Assembly (NCBI GenBank): GCA_013201155.1
Contig: CP053716.1
Location: 248,001-312,000 of the forward strand
Source of the DNA: Berryella wangjianweii
GTDB lineage: Bacteria; Actinomycetota; Coriobacteriia; Coriobacteriales; Eggerthellaceae
DNA: 64,000 nt
Direction of reading: 5' to 3'
Shown: positions 27,838 to 36,473 of the stretch, piece by piece
How positions within the stretch are numbered: position 1 is the first letter of the stretch
Layout of the letters: every line of letters begins with the position of its first letter
Made by a program: the position numbers and the translations under genes
Notes under the pieces: generated by a model
What the model was told of the DNA's origin: nothing
Database searches by the model: none
Seen by the model: only the letters and a program-made list of their open reading frames with translations

Positions 27838-28618
27838 GGTCGGCCTCCTTGCCCAGGCGCGCGATGGTGTCGCTGATCAGGCTGTAGAAGCTCTCGCGAT
27901 CGGCATCGCCGCGCACCGCCTGATGGGCCAGACGGCCGTCCTTGATGAACACCACGCGATGGAAGTAGCTGGCGGAAACCGGGTCGTGCGTCACCATCAC
28001 CACCGTCGCGCCCAGGCGATTGATGCGTTCGAGCGATTCCAGCAGCTGACGGGCCGATTTTGAATCAAGGGCCCCAGTGGGCTCGTCGGCCAGGACCAGG
28101 CGCGGCTTGCCCACCATGGCCCGTGCGATGGCCACGCGCTGCTTCTGCCCGCCCGATACCTGGTAGGGGAACTTGCCCAGCACATCCCCGATCGACAGCT
28201 GGTCGGCGATGTAGCGCACGCGGGTGTCGATCTCGCGCGCGGGAACCTTGCGGATGGTCAGCGACAGCGCGATGTTCTCGAAGCAGGTAAGCGTGTCCAG
28301 CAGGTTGGCGTCCTGGAACACGAAGCCCAGCTCACGGCTGCGAAACGATGCCAGCTGCGCTCCCTTCAGGCGCCCGATGTCGCGCCCGTCGATCAGCACC
28401 GTGCCCTCATCGGGGCGATCGATGGTGGATATGCAGTTCAGCAGCGTGGACTTCCCCGAACCGGAGGCGCCCATGATGGCCACCATCTCTCCCTCCGTCA
28501 CCGCAAGGCTCACGTCGCGAAGGGCCGCCGTCTGGCTGAACCCGCCTTTGCGCCCGCCGCCCCTCTTGCCGTAGGTCTTGCTCAGGCCGCGCGCTTCCAG
28601 TACGAATGATGGCGCCAT
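27827..28618 (-). CDS. ABC transporter ATP-binding protein
   Basis: The 263-residue protein has Walker [11 protein letters not shown], the Q-loop in [10 protein letters not shown], signature [10 protein letters not shown], Walker [10 protein letters not shown] and the switch His in VMVTHDP. A short basic Gly/Arg/Lys insert follows GLSKTYG near the N-terminus. The family is the MacB/LolD/BceA group that partners FtsX-type permeases, and the permease gene overlaps it. AAGGAGG precedes the ATG. A divergent two-component system starts about 230 bases away and is the likely regulator. Confidence 0.93.
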   Translation of the reverse strand: MAPSFVLEARGLSKTYGKRGGGRKGGFSQTAALRDVSLAVTEGEMVAIMGASGSGKSTLLNCISTIDRPDEGTVLIDGRDIGRLKGAQLASFRSRELGFVFQDANLLDTLTCFENIALSLTIRKVPAREIDTRVRYIADQLSIGDVLGKFPYQVSGGQKQRVAIARAMVGKPRLVLADEPTGALDSKSARQLLESLERINRLGATVVMVTHDPVSASYFHRVVFIKDGRLAHQAVRGDADRESFYSLISDTIARLGKEADHVR

Positions 28619-28850
28619 GGTTCCTCCTTGGTCGGTTCTTCGCCGTTCGCAGCGCCGAGTTGGGCATGCGCCCCGCTGCGATATGCGTATGAGGACATCT
28701 TGCGCGGGAGCGCTTGCGGCAGCCTGTTGCCAACCTTACGTTTGCCTTAATTTCGCGCCGTCGCACGGCGGCCCCTGATGAAGATGGTTAAATGGACGCA
28801 TGGTCGCGCACCTGAGGTCCGTCCGCCCCAACCCAGCGAGAGGAGAGCCC

Positions 28851-29576
28851 ATGCCGATGGTCGAACCCCACCTGCTTTCCAAGCACGTGGTGCTGGTCGA
28901 TGACGACCCCGCGCTCCGCGAGATGGTGGGCGCGATCTTCGCCCAGCAGGGATTCCGCACGGTGACGGCCTTCGCCGCGCCCACCGATGCCCTGGCCTAC
29001 TGCCGCGAGGCGCGTTCTCGTGGCGAGGAAGTGCACCTGCTGGTGCTGGATGTGATGATGCCCCTGATGAACGGATTGGATCTGCTTGAGCGCATCCGCT
29101 TGGTGCCCGGTATGGAAAAGGTGCCCGCCGTGTTCCTCACTGCGCGCGACGAGCCGTACGACCGCATTCAGGGTCTGGGGCTGGGTGCCGACGACTACAT
29201 CGCCAAGCCCTTCCTTCCCCAGGAGCTGATGCTGCGCGTGCTGGCCGTGCTGCGCCGCTGCTACGCGCAGGAGAGCCCTGAGCTCGATCTGGGGTTCTGC
29301 ACCGTGAGCCTCGATACCGCCGAGGTGACGCGCCCTGACGGCGTGGTGGCGCTCACCGCCAAGGAGCGCGCGATTCTGGCCACGCTGGCGCAGAATCGAG
29401 GCCGCATCGTCACGATCGACTCCCTGTCGCTTGCCTGCTGGGGGGATTCGTTCGGTTACGAGAACTCGCTGATGGCCCATGTGCGGCGCCTGCGCGAGAA
29501 GATCGAGCGCGACCCATCCGCTCCCGAGGCGCTGGTCACCGTGCGTGGCCTGGGCTACAAGCTCACGTTGCGGTAG
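28851..29576 (+). CDS. OmpR-family response regulator
   Basis: The 241-residue protein has a receiver domain (VVLVDDDPALRE, phospho-acceptor Asp67 in LVLDVMMPLMNG, conserved Thr and Lys in FLTARDEP and YIAKPF) and a C-terminal winged helix (LTAKERAILATLAQNRGRIV, HVRRLREKIE, VTVRGLGYKL). ATG 28851 follows GAGAGGAG; an upstream in-frame ATG at 28800 lacks a site. It forms an operon with the histidine kinase six bases downstream. The divergent ABC transporter is the likely target. Confidence 0.94.
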   Translation: MPMVEPHLLSKHVVLVDDDPALREMVGAIFAQQGFRTVTAFAAPTDALAYCREARSRGEEVHLLVLDVMMPLMNGLDLLERIRLVPGMEKVPAVFLTARDEPYDRIQGLGLGADDYIAKPFLPQELMLRVLAVLRRCYAQESPELDLGFCTVSLDTAEVTRPDGVVALTAKERAILATLAQNRGRIVTIDSLSLACWGDSFGYENSLMAHVRRLREKIERDPSAPEALVTVRGLGYKLTLR

Positions 29577-29582
29577 GTTGCC

Positions 29583-31127
29583 ATGGCTGCGGTTCATCGA
29601 AAGGTCAGCTTTCCCGCCTTCCTCACGCGCCAGCTGTTCGGCTTCATGCTGCTGGCGATGTTGATCATGGTGGCGAACTTGGTCATGCTGGGCGTTCTGA
29701 TGGGCCGGGCGGATGGCGTGGTGAGTCCCGAGGGCACGACGTTCACGTCGCGTCAGGCGACCGAAACGGTGCGTCATGTGGCCGAAGAGCTGACCGAGCG
29801 CGAGGACGGGTCCTTCGCGACCTCCGACACCGCGCGGGAGAATCTTGAGCGCATGCGGGGCTGGGCCGTCTTGGTGTCGGCGGAGGGCACGGTGAAATGG
29901 GTGGGCGGCGTCGCGCCTGCCGTCGAGGAGGGCGCCAGTCTGAGCGCAGCCGACATCGCGGTGATCGGTCGCACGGGCTACTACCAGGGACGACCCACCT
30001 TCGTGTGGACGCGCGACGACGGCGTGGTGCTGATGAGCCTGCCCGAGAACTCCTTCGTGCGCCTGGGGGCCACGCTGCCGGGCGACTTCCTGGCGCGGCT
30101 TCCCCTGTACGTGGGCGTCGTGATTCTGGTGAACGCCATGGTGGTGTTCCTGTACGTGTTCGTCACCCAGGCGCTTGCCCAGCGGCACATCGAGCCCCTG
30201 TCGCGCGCGCTGGTGGACCTGTCGGCCGGCCGCCCCGTGGATGTGAGCGCCGGCGGCGCGCTGGGCCTGGTGGCCGACACGCTGAACGAGGTATCCGACA
30301 TCATGCGCACGAAGGACCGCGCGCGCGAGGAGTGGATCCACGGCGTGTCGCATGACATTCGCACGCCGTTGTCCCTGATCACAGGCTATGCCGATGGCCT
30401 GGCGGGCGATAGCGGGCTTCCTGAGAAGGCCCGCAGCGATGCCGCTTTCGTGCGGGCTCAGGCCCTGCGCATCAAGGACCTGGTGTTCGACCTGAATGCG
30501 GCGGCCCGTCTGGAGTACGACAGCCAGCCTCTCGACAGCGAGCGAATCGCCCTGCCCGCCATGCTGCGCGCCGTGGTCACCGAGTACCTGAACGACCTCA
30601 CGCCCGAGCGCTACGAGCTTTCGCTTGAGGTGGGCCCCGAGGCCGCGACGGTGTGCGTGACGGGTGATGAGCGCCTGCTGAAGCGAGCGATTCAGAACGC
30701 GATTCAGAACGCCATGAACCACAACCCGCAGGGGTGCTCCATCGCGCTGCGCTTGAACAAGGGCCTGGACCAGGCATCGGGGATGCATCGGGCCTTCGTG
30801 CGCGTGACGGATGACGGCGTGGGGGTGAGCGGGGACGATCTGGACCGGCTTCAGCGCAAGGTGGAGAACGCCGCAGCGGGGCGTCCGATACAGGTGTCGA
30901 ACCGTCCGGCGCCGCCGCCGCGCGTGGTGGGCGCGCCGACCCCTCCGATCGATTACCTGGTGATGAGGCAGCAGCAGGCCGAGGGCTTCGCCAAGCTGGC
31001 CGACTCCGAGCATGGGCTGGGCCTGCAGCTGGTGGGTCGCATCGCCGCGGCGCACGGGGGCAGTGCGCGGGTGTACTCGCCCGCAGCGGGCGGATTCGCC
31101 CTTATGCTGTGCCTGCCGTTGGATTAG
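29583..31127 (+). CDS. Membrane sensor histidine kinase
   Basis: The 514-residue protein has a first span at about residues 18-40, an extracytoplasmic domain of about 135 residues, a second span at about 178-198, a short HAMP-like linker, and a HisKA domain with His257 in GVSHDIRTPLSL. The ATPase domain has the N box NAIQNAMNH, DDGVGVSG and a final GLGLQLVGRIAAAHGG. A Pro-rich insert of roughly 30-40 residues sits in the ATP lid around 435-460, which is unusual. The large sensory domain distinguishes it from BceS-type kinases, so it may sense a signal directly. Confidence 0.92.
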   Translation: MAAVHRKVSFPAFLTRQLFGFMLLAMLIMVANLVMLGVLMGRADGVVSPEGTTFTSRQATETVRHVAEELTEREDGSFATSDTARENLERMRGWAVLVSAEGTVKWVGGVAPAVEEGASLSAADIAVIGRTGYYQGRPTFVWTRDDGVVLMSLPENSFVRLGATLPGDFLARLPLYVGVVILVNAMVVFLYVFVTQALAQRHIEPLSRALVDLSAGRPVDVSAGGALGLVADTLNEVSDIMRTKDRAREEWIHGVSHDIRTPLSLITGYADGLAGDSGLPEKARSDAAFVRAQALRIKDLVFDLNAAARLEYDSQPLDSERIALPAMLRAVVTEYLNDLTPERYELSLEVGPEAATVCVTGDERLLKRAIQNAIQNAMNHNPQGCSIALRLNKGLDQASGMHRAFVRVTDDGVGVSGDDLDRLQRKVENAAAGRPIQVSNRPAPPPRVVGAPTPPIDYLVMRQQQAEGFAKLADSEHGLGLQLVGRIAAAHGGSARVYSPAAGGFALMLCLPLD

Positions 31128-31405
31128 CGCGTCCTTCATGCGGCTGAGGGTTCTCGCGCGTGGTGTCGATGGGGCCTTATGCCCGCCCGATCAAGGCTTG
31201 CCTTGCGCAGGTGCCGTGCGCCTCAGCCTCCCGCGCGGACGTGCGCCCGTGGGCTTCGGTGATCGTATGGAGCGAGGGCGCCGTGCAAGATGAATCGATG
31301 CGCGCGGAATCGGACATGGTGGAATGAGCGGGGGAGCGCCGCGCGCTGAGAAGGGCGTCCAGGAGCTATCGTGCGAATAGGGGATTCGCCACGAGTGGTG
31401 CGATG

Positions 31406-31690
31406 CTAGCGCAGCCGCGAACTCGTGTGCTCGGCTACGGCGCGAACCTCGATGCGAGCCTGGTCGATGTCGGAGATGACGGTGCGCGTGCGCTCGTAGA
31501 ACACCCTGCCTGCTTCGGATAGGACGAGGTTTCGTCCGCCCCTCTGAAACAGAGAGACGCCGAGGTCCGTTTCGAGGTTTTTCATCTGCTGTGAAACTGC
31601 GGACTGCGTGATGTAGAGGCGGCGGGCAGCCTTGGTGAAGCTGCCTTCCTCACATACGGCACAGAAGCATTGTATCTGGCGAAGCAACAT
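31406..31690 (-). pseudogene. Truncated LysR-family regulator, DNA-binding domain only
   Basis: The frame gives 94 residues that match the LysR winged helix-turn-helix closely: LRQIQCFCAVCEEGSFTKAA, then RLYITQSAVSQQMKNLE and GVSLFQRGG. Full-length LysR proteins are about 300 residues; here a TAG follows the linker helix and the effector-binding domain is missing. In another frame downstream a short stretch (SIAPLVANPLFAR then a stop) may be a remnant of the next domain. Only about 280 bases separate it from the histidine kinase gene, so the rest has been lost. No ribosome binding site is evident. It may still be expressed as an HTH-only protein, but decay is the simpler reading. Confidence 0.65.
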
Positions 31691-31858
31691 AGACGACCAA
31701 TCACGAAGAGCGGTAACCCAAACTGCTTAAAAACTTGGTGGGATAATATCACGTTGAAAACCGACCTATCCTATAGAGAAGCTTATCAATCATAGAGTTA
31801 TTATTCCGTTGCATTTTATCAGGTATTACAAAGCTATAAGGTCAATAATATTCGAGCA

Positions 31859-31872
31859 AAGTTGCACAACTT
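31859..31872. promoter_or_regulatory. Perfect palindrome, possible regulator operator
   Basis: AAGTTG-CA-CAACTT forms two perfect six-base arms about a 2-base centre. It lies about 170 bases upstream of the LysR remnant, where LysR-type operators are commonly found. Confidence 0.4.
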
Positions 31873-32023
31873 GCGTCGAAGTGTTTGATTTATGCACCGC
31901 ATGAATGAGCAGCTCAGAAGCAAAACTTATGCATGAATGCCCGACTGTGCAGAAGCCGTGCAAAGCGGAGTCGCGCCGTGTCGCGCGACGCGTCCGAAGG
32001 GGCTTAAGCGCGTGTAAGAAATG

Positions 32024-32034
32024 GTCACTGTGAC
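32024..32034. promoter_or_regulatory. Short palindrome GTCACTGTGAC
   Basis: Two five-base arms surround a central T. It sits in the AT-rich region followed by TTAATT. Function is unknown. Confidence 0.3.
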
Positions 32035-32281
32035 TTAATTAGATGTACTAAAAACGGTACATGATGGCGCTTGCTGCAGACGATTTCTCACGACTGATTA
32101 ATGGTGCTAATACATCGGAGCGTGACGTGGCGATCGCGCGCCGGGGATGCGCCGGCGCATGCGCGAGGCCCCGCCTCCGCAGACATGCGGACGACGGGGC
32201 CTGCAGGTTGCGCGAATGGCGTTCGCGCGGCGGGAGCGACCGGATGCGACGAAGGGTGGAGGCCCTGCGCGAAGGTGGCCT

Positions 32282-33445
32282 CTACAGCGGCAGCGCGCTC
32301 AGCCGCGCGGCGGCGAAGCGCTCGGCCAGCCGCTGCTGGGTGGGGGCCAGGTCGATTTCCGACTCGCCCGCCTGATCTGCGGTCTTGCCTCCCTCGGTAC
32401 GCACCGCCTCGGCGTTCCAGGCGGTGGCGGTGGCAACCGGCGACGCATCCTCGTCCCACGCGTGGGTTTCCCTCAGCTGCTCGCTGGTGGCGTTCAGGAT
32501 GCCCGCAGCGGCGTCAACCCAGTACCATGAGCCGCCGATGGACACGAGGTTCCACGAGCGGTCCTCGCCGCCTACCGTGCCCGCCACGGTTTGGCAGGGA
32601 ATGCCCGCCGCCTCGCAGAGCAGCTGGAAGGCCGCGGCCATGCCCGCGCTGTCGGCGGCCTGCTCCACCAGGGCGCCGTAGGCGGTGGAGCCCGAGTGGT
32701 CGGTGTCTGCCACCTTGGGATCGGCCTGCGAGCGGGCGTTATCCGTCACCCAGCGATATATTGCCAGTTCACGTGCGTAATCGGGCGTGCCTTTGCCGAA
32801 CAGCTCGCCCGCAAGCTCAAGCGCTCGCTGCTCGGTGCGGTCGCGCCAGTCCCTCACCGTTTCGACGTCGGTCAGGTACGCGATCGACACGGTGGCGGCG
32901 TACAGCGCCCCGTCGTAGTCGCTCGACCCGTCGCCCACCGTCACGTCCTTGATGCCCAGGGCCGCCAGCGACCCGTCGGAGCGCAGGCGGCTCAGGGCCT
33001 TCTTGGCCCCATCAGGCGAGAGGTCGCTGGTTGAGGACACCACGGCGACGGTGGCCTCGCCCTTCAGGCTGGCCTCGCCGATGATCGCAGCCAGGTCGTC
33101 GACGGACCCCATGAGGCGAACCTTCGAAACGGGGGTGTCCTTGTGCTTGTACTCCCAGGTCACCTTTGCGGTGCCGTCGTTGGCGTACGTGCCGTTGTAG
33201 CCGTTGTAGAAGTAGAACAGGCGCGGGTCGCGCTTCAGGGCCTCGAAGATGGTGGCATTCACGTCATCGGACATGAACGAGGTTGATTCGGTGAGGTTGG
33301 CCAGCGAGTTGGCGATCGCCTCGGGGGCCTGGTCCTTGCTGATGGCCGATCCGGCGCAGGAGGTCAGCGACAGCGCCAGGGCAAGGCTGGCCGCGCCGGC
33401 GACCAGTCCGCCGACCACGGAACGAGGGCGGGTGATGCGTTGCAT
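32282..33445 (-). CDS. Lipoprotein with a degenerate transglutaminase-like domain
   Basis: The 387-residue protein has a signal peptide with lipobox LTSC around residue 30, so it is predicted to be anchored outside the membrane. The region about 225-315 has the transglutaminase-like layout: YRWVTDNAR, TAYGALVEQ, a helix, AGIPCQTVAGT, then RSWNLVSIGGSWYWVDAAAG. The catalytic Cys position is Ser266 (ADSAGMAAAF), the His position is Arg296 (RSWN), and only Asp311 is kept. It is therefore probably not an enzyme but a binding or structural protein. ATG 33445 follows GAAAGGA. The neighbour upstream is an MMPL exporter. Confidence 0.8.
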   Translation of the reverse strand: MQRITRPRSVVGGLVAGAASLALALSLTSCAGSAISKDQAPEAIANSLANLTESTSFMSDDVNATIFEALKRDPRLFYFYNGYNGTYANDGTAKVTWEYKHKDTPVSKVRLMGSVDDLAAIIGEASLKGEATVAVVSSTSDLSPDGAKKALSRLRSDGSLAALGIKDVTVGDGSSDYDGALYAATVSIAYLTDVETVRDWRDRTEQRALELAGELFGKGTPDYARELAIYRWVTDNARSQADPKVADTDHSGSTAYGALVEQAADSAGMAAAFQLLCEAAGIPCQTVAGTVGGEDRSWNLVSIGGSWYWVDAAAGILNATSEQLRETHAWDEDASPVATATAWNAEAVRTEGGKTADQAGESEIDLAPTQQRLAERFAAARLSALPL

Positions 33446-33672
33446 GGGCGTCCTTTCGATCGAACCCGCTTAGGCGGGCAGGTGCACCTTAGCGCACCTG
33501 CGCGATTCGGGGGCGATCCTGCGCTCAACCGTCATGCAATCTCTGCTGCACCTCGCGCGCAGCAGCGCAGGCGGCGGGCTCGTTCGCAGGCGCGCTGCGC
33601 ATGGTCTGCGCGTGATGAGCCAGCCGAGGTGAATGCATGCGGATGGACGACCCGCTCGTCCCGACCCTCGCG

Positions 33673-36069
33673 CTATGCGTCCCCGCCGGCGCTTTGCTCG
33701 TTCTTCCCGGCGGCCAACGACTTGGGCCGCGCGAATCGATCCAAGGTAGCCAGGGTGCCCGGCAGAAGCAGGACGATCGAGGCCACGGCCACCGCCGTGC
33801 CGCGCGCCAGCGTCAGGCACACCTGGGCGGTGGTGGGATCGCTGGACACCAAGCCCAGCGTCAGCGTGGCGGTGAGCAGGATGCCTCCCGAGGTGGCGAT
33901 GGTTCCCACCGACTGGGCCAAAGCACGCTGGATGGAGGCCCTCACGTCAAGATGGGCGCGGGCCAGGCGGTAGTTCTGCGTGTACAGAATGGCGTAGTCG
34001 ATGGTGGCTCCCATGAGGATCGCCTGGACGATCACCAGGGCCACGTAGTAGGTGCTTACACCGAAGGCTGAGGTGAGGCCGCAGGTGAGGTTGATCGATC
34101 CCTGAATGAGGGCCACCAGGGCCAGTGCCAGGGGAATCGAGCGGAAGGTGGCCAGAACGATGGCGAAGATGCATCCGATGGTCAGCAGGGTGACCAGAGT
34201 CAGGTCCTTGGAGAACACGGCGGGTGCCTCTGACGTCAGCGCGGCGTCGCCTGCCAGGCGCGCCTCGCCCTCGAACTCGTCGGCCAGGATGCGGCGTACG
34301 TCCGCCACGAGGGTCCGGCTCGTGGCGGACTCGGGTCCGGCATCGAGGGTCAGCGCCAGGCGGCTCCACTGAGCCCCCTGCATCGCGTCGCGCGCCTCAT
34401 CGAGGCGCTTACGTGCGGCGTTCAGGCGCGCGCGATCCTCGTCAGAAGCGCTTGCCACCAGGGGGCTGTCGGGCGCCGCCAGCGCGGCGGCGGCTTCCAC
34501 CAGCTCCGTCAGGCTCATGCTGACGGGTTCCGCAGGGAATGGGGGAGCCGTCGGGGTCGCTTGGTTCGTCGAGGCTGGGGGAGCTGTCGGGGTCGCTGCG
34601 GGCGCGCTGCGGTCGGCGCGCCCGTCCTCCCGGCCGTCGGCGCTTCCGTTAGGCCCCGCGGTTTCGCTTCCCGTGGCTGCCGCTGCCAGCGCGGCGGCCT
34701 GGTCGGGGTGGGCGGATGCGAAGGCGATGCGCGCGATGACGGCTTCGTCCAATCCTGTGGCCTGCGAAAGCTCGGCGACATCGCGCTTTCGGTCAAGGGT
34801 GTTCGCCAGCCCCTCGGCCCACACGACGCCGTCTAGGGCCTCGATGCGCTCCAGGGCGCGCGCGGCGGCGTCCTCCTGACCGCGCGGGTACAGGGCGGCG
34901 AGGTTCGTCAGCGCAGGGAAGCGCTCGTCGATCGCCTTGTCGTCCGCCGTGGCAGGTGCGGTGTAGAAGCTTCCCTCCAGGGTGGACTTCAATCCGAAGC
35001 CTGCCGCCACCAGCACGACCATGCCCACGGCCAGCGCCGCACGGCCACGATGCTGCATGCGGGCGTAGGCGCTCATCTGCGGGCGCGGCGCGGGCTTGGC
35101 GGTGCGCAGCAGCGCACGGTCGAGCAGCACGATGCAGGCGGGAAGCAGGGTGAACACCACCAGCAGGCTGAACAGGACTCCCTTTGCCAGCACGATGCCC
35201 AGGTCGGGGCCGATGGCGAAGCTCATGGCCACCATGCACAGCAGCCCCGCCACCGTGGTGGCCGAGCTTGAGGCGATTGCCGTGGCGGTGCGCGACAGGG
35301 CGCGGGCCATGGCGTCGTGGGGACTGTCGGTTCGCGCGCGCTGCTCGCGGTAGGCGTCGGTCAGCATGATGGAATAGTCCATCGAAAGCACCAGCTGCAG
35401 AATGGCGGCGATTGAGAAGGTGAGCTTCGATACGTCGGGCAGCAGGGCGTTGGTGCCCATGCCCAGGACGATGGCCACGCCGATCGTGCCCAGGAACATG
35501 AAGGGCTCGATCCACGACCGGGCCATCACGAACAGGATGAGCGTCAGCAGCACGCAGGCGATGGCCAGGGTGATCGACAGGTTGTCGTCGTTGGCCTGCA
35601 CGGCCGGCCCGCCGACGAAGGCATTCTGACCTTCGCCCGCATTCGGGTCGAATCCCTGGTCGCGCAGCGCTTGGCGCAGGTCGTCCAGAATCGCGGCCGC
35701 GCGTTCGTCGTAGGTTCCCGCCCTCAGGCTCAGCGTCATGCGGGCGTAGTCGTCTGCGCGCATCAGCGAGTCGCTCGCATCGAATCGCACCGACCCCACG
35801 CCGTCCACGCGCTCCAGCGCCGCTGCCACGTCGGCCAGCTGCTCGTCAGAGGCGCCCTTCACCATCACCGTCGCGCTCGTCTCGGATCCGAACTGCTGGC
35901 GCATCAGCTGAAGCGCCTCGGTGGACTGAAGGCTGGAGGGAAGATAGGCGCTGAGGTCGCGATTCACGTGCGCAAGGGGGATCGCAAGGGCGCTTGCGAT
36001 GGCGAGGCCCAGGTACAGAGCGAGAATGAGGCCGGCGTGCGCGGTAAGGAAACGCGAGAGCTTCTCCAT
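33673..36069 (-). CDS. MMPL/RND-family membrane exporter
   Basis: The 798-residue protein shows the MMPL repeat layout: one N-terminal span, a soluble domain, five clustered spans, then a second span-soluble-five-span unit. The first spans block holds SMDYSIMLTDAYREQRART and the second holds GATIDYAILYTQNYRLARA, the paired proton-relay motifs of this family. The second soluble domain contains a low-complexity Ala/Pro/Thr linker of about 50 residues. These proteins export lipids or hydrophobic compounds. GAAGGTG precedes the ATG. Substrate cannot be told from the sequence. Confidence 0.9.
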   Translation of the reverse strand: MEKLSRFLTAHAGLILALYLGLAIASALAIPLAHVNRDLSAYLPSSLQSTEALQLMRQQFGSETSATVMVKGASDEQLADVAAALERVDGVGSVRFDASDSLMRADDYARMTLSLRAGTYDERAAAILDDLRQALRDQGFDPNAGEGQNAFVGGPAVQANDDNLSITLAIACVLLTLILFVMARSWIEPFMFLGTIGVAIVLGMGTNALLPDVSKLTFSIAAILQLVLSMDYSIMLTDAYREQRARTDSPHDAMARALSRTATAIASSSATTVAGLLCMVAMSFAIGPDLGIVLAKGVLFSLLVVFTLLPACIVLLDRALLRTAKPAPRPQMSAYARMQHRGRAALAVGMVVLVAAGFGLKSTLEGSFYTAPATADDKAIDERFPALTNLAALYPRGQEDAAARALERIEALDGVVWAEGLANTLDRKRDVAELSQATGLDEAVIARIAFASAHPDQAAALAAAATGSETAGPNGSADGREDGRADRSAPAATPTAPPASTNQATPTAPPFPAEPVSMSLTELVEAAAALAAPDSPLVASASDEDRARLNAARKRLDEARDAMQGAQWSRLALTLDAGPESATSRTLVADVRRILADEFEGEARLAGDAALTSEAPAVFSKDLTLVTLLTIGCIFAIVLATFRSIPLALALVALIQGSINLTCGLTSAFGVSTYYVALVIVQAILMGATIDYAILYTQNYRLARAHLDVRASIQRALAQSVGTIATSGGILLTATLTLGLVSSDPTTAQVCLTLARGTAVAVASIVLLLPGTLATLDRFARPKSLAAGKNEQSAGGDA

Positions 36070-36473
36070 GGGGCACCTTCGTTCGAGCGACTGGTTGCGG
36101 TGCCTCGAATTCTAGACCATGGGCCCGTCAGGGCCTGTGACATGAAAATATAATGTTCATTCAAAAGTGTTGTGAAGAGGGCTAATGAATCGCGAGTGGC
36201 GCGGCATGCGTGCGGGGAGGTTACGAGTTCCTGGTCAGCGTAACCGTCGCGTGCTCTTCCGCATGGCCTCGCGGCGGCCGCATCGCCAAGGGGCTTTAAC
36301 ACGCAATGATATAGTGCTCAGACGACGATTCCCGTCCTGCCCTATACGCACCCTCATCGACGCGGGCCGATCGTCTCATTCACGTGCGGCGTTTCCGCAC
36401 GCGGCGTCGGTGAGCATGCGCGGGGCCCGGATGGGCGTATGTTTGTGAGCCGATGTCAGAAGGGAACACCGTA
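36070..36473. other. Intergenic region upstream of the cell-wall glucosaminidase gene
   Basis: This 404-base stretch has an AT-rich part near 36140-36180 and a TATAGT box at about 36310. A perfect hairpin CGTGCGG-CGTTT-CCGCACG lies at 36383-36401, without a T run. A short open frame from 36185 has no ribosome binding site and Arg-rich composition, so I do not call it. The c-di-AMP riboswitch known upstream of some wall hydrolases was looked for and not recognised. Confidence 0.45.

Larger units (their letters stand above)
31691..32281. other. AT-rich non-coding region upstream of the LysR remnant
   Basis: This 591-base stretch contains about 350 bases (31720-32070) far richer in A+T than the rest of the window. 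I find no supported gene. It holds a perfect palindrome at 31859-31872, a smaller one at 32024-32034, and two copies of TTATGCA followed closely by CATGAATG (31890-31907 and 31927-31939). This looks like a regulatory region of a lost LysR-controlled locus or a transfer remnant. The last 200 bases are GC-rich tail of the lipoprotein gene's 3' side. Confidence 0.5.

Noticed and set aside
28851-31127. Classical BceS-type intramembrane-sensing kinase
   Set aside because: The kinase has an extracytoplasmic domain of about 135 residues, while BceS kinases have almost none.
32061-32375. Open frame on the plus strand opposite the lipoprotein gene end
   Set aside because: Composition is Arg/Ala-rich, there is no ribosome binding site, and it overlaps the opposite gene's 3' end.
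36185-36448. Small open frame upstream of the glucosaminidase gene
   Set aside because: No ribosome binding site, Arg-rich composition and no recognisable domain; it looks like chance coding potential of GC-rich DNA.
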